A stretch of DNA of 34,035 nucleotides, from NCBI GenBank assembly GCA_028277105.1, contig JANQHO010000150.1, forward strand, positions 1 to 34,035. Direction: 5' to 3'. The notes under the pieces are model-generated. The model was not told the DNA's origin and did not search any database. It worked only from the letters and a program-made list of their open reading frames with translations. The DNA comes from Owenweeksia sp. Lineage in GTDB: Bacteria > Bacteroidota > Bacteroidia > Flavobacteriales > Schleiferiaceae. Each line of letters starts with the position of its first letter. The stretch's first letter is position 1. The position numbers and the translations under genes were made by a program. This document shows, in pieces, positions 33,371 to 34,035 of the stretch.

Positions 33371-33397
33371 AAGCCGATCACAACGATCGGCTTTTTT
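33371..33397 (+). terminator. Terminator after tRNA-Leu
   Basis: AAGCCGATC and GATCGGCTT (9 bp) flank a 5-base loop and are followed by TTTTC, starting 9 bases past the tRNA. A strong intrinsic terminator. Confidence 0.88.
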
Positions 33398-33401
33398 CTT
33401 G

Positions 33402-33421
33402 GGTCGAACAGAGGTCGAACA
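33402..33421. repeat. Short direct repeat GGTCGAACA
   Basis: GGTCGAACA occurs at 33402-33410 and again at 33413-33421, three bases apart end to start, just past the tRNA-Leu terminator. It is too short to be sure of, but tandem words like this can mark recombinase arm or core sites. Confidence 0.4.
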
Positions 33422-33461
33422 AATCGCATGATTTTTACACGATCCTATATGGCCTCTTGCC

Positions 33462-34035
33462 TTAGTGTTTGATAAATTTTTGGGTTTTGGTGTCGTTTTC
33501 AAACTTGAGCGAGAGCAGATAAAGGCCGGATGACAGGGTGTGTATATCCAAATCCTGTGTATTGCCGTGCCAGTTAAAGACGCCCTGTTCAATGATCTGA
33601 CCGGTTAGATTGGTGATCGTATAGGGCACGGCATCAAACTGTGACGGGGTGATTTGGACGGTCAGGCTTTGGCTGGCCGGTTGCGGATAGAGGGTAAGGA
33701 TTTGAGGTGGGGTGCTTTCAACCGTGTAACCTTTCGAGGCATTGGCAAGCGGGGCGCGTTTAAAATTAAAGCCGTCATAGGTGTCGTGACAATTCTGGAT
33801 TTGCAGGGTGAAGGTTTCAAAATTAATCTCGCCCGCGTAATACGCGTCTACGGTTCCGCAACTGCAGAGCCAGAAGGCGGCCCGTAACTGTTGATCAATG
33901 GTGGTGGTCCAGTTTCCGGCATCATGCAGAATATCCAACGCCTCCGTATAATGACCGGCCACGCGGTAAGCCTGCGCCAGATCGAGATGATATTTAAACA
34001 AATCATACGCATAGGTCGGGTCGGTGGGGTCGAGG
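33462..34035 (-). CDS. C-terminal part of a type IX secretion (T9SS) cargo protein, 5' end outside window
   Basis: The reading frame stays open to the window edge, so only the last roughly 190 residues are seen. The final 75 or so residues form a T9SS type A sorting domain: LYPQPASQSLTV (usual form YPNPA), then ITNLTGQIIEQG, DIHTLSSGLYLLSL and KFIKH at the end. This directs export through the outer membrane. The part before it (YHLDLAQAYRVAGHYTEALDIL) looks like a TPR-type helix pair, and its function is unknown. Sampled lines are about 50-55% GC, above most of the window. It faces the tRNA-Leu gene tail-to-tail. Confidence 0.85.
   Translation of the reverse strand, partial: LDPTDPTYAYDLFKYHLDLAQAYRVAGHYTEALDILHDAGNWTTTIDQQLRAAFWLCSCGTVDAYYAGEINFETFTLQIQNCHDTYDGFNFKRAPLANASKGYTVESTPPQILTLYPQPASQSLTVQITPSQFDAVPYTITNLTGQIIEQGVFNWHGNTQDLDIHTLSSGLYLLSLKFENDTKTQKFIKH

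Noticed and set aside
33344..33592. A minus-strand open frame running into tRNA-Leu.
   Set aside because: It overlaps a complete tRNA and the T9SS sorting domain in another frame, so it is not a gene.

Overview
The window comes from a chromosome of a Bacteroidota bacterium, most likely in the Flavobacteriia/Cytophagia branch. Three kinds of evidence support this. First, the proteins: a HYC_CC_PP-family protein, a type IX secretion sorting domain, an OmpA protein with thrombospondin type 3 repeats, a bacterial GH3 protein, and a cluster of etfB, etfA and a bifunctional nuclease. Second, several genes follow a Bacteroidota-type promoter (TTTG, then about 17-21 bases, then TAnnTTTG). Third, there are few Shine-Dalgarno sequences and many TTG or GTG starts. 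It is mostly housekeeping DNA with dense coding, and it carries no CRISPR array, rRNA or transposase.

Layout. 1-2.5 kb (minus strand): a metal-binding HMA-MauE membrane protein, a small HYC_CC_PP protein and a SPOR-domain envelope protein. 2.7-6.1 kb (plus): the protein quality-control series tig, clpP, clpX. 6.1-8.1 kb: an AT-rich divergent pair, a multi-membrane GT-C-like protein and a GT2 glycosyltransferase. 8.2-13.8 kb (minus): a probable operon etfB, etfA, bifunctional nuclease, nucleoside transporter, thyA, folA. 14.1-18.4 kb (plus): pyruvate dehydrogenase E1 beta, K+-dependent membrane pyrophosphatase and a methyltransferase. 18.3-22.7 kb (minus): O-antigen ligase/polymerase-like protein, deoxynucleoside kinase, a secreted protein of unknown function and a GH3 protein. 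22.8-23.6 kb (plus): a DUF2797 zinc protein. 23.5-27 kb (minus): sppA, queuosine precursor transporter and a flippase-like (LPG synthase transmembrane) protein. 27-29.7 kb (plus): folK, a second deoxynucleoside kinase and the OmpA protein. 29.7-32.9 kb: a SpoU-type RNA methyltransferase (minus) and mutS (plus). 33-34 kb: tRNA-Gly(GCC), a hairpin-rich spacer containing a duplicated 5' piece of tRNA-Leu, the intact tRNA-Leu(UAA), and the 3' end of a T9SS cargo gene that runs off the window.

Functionally, much of the window concerns nucleotide and one-carbon metabolism: nucleoside uptake, two deoxynucleoside kinases, thyA, folA, folK and mismatch repair. The rest covers energy metabolism (ETF, PDH, pyrophosphatase), ATP-dependent proteolysis, and cell-surface glycan and envelope functions. 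The strongest candidates for a second look are the tRNA-Leu partial duplication with its hairpin-rich insert, the AT-rich glycosyltransferase pair, the divergent second deoxynucleoside kinase overlapping folK, and the DUF2797 protein with a possible GIY-YIG-like core.
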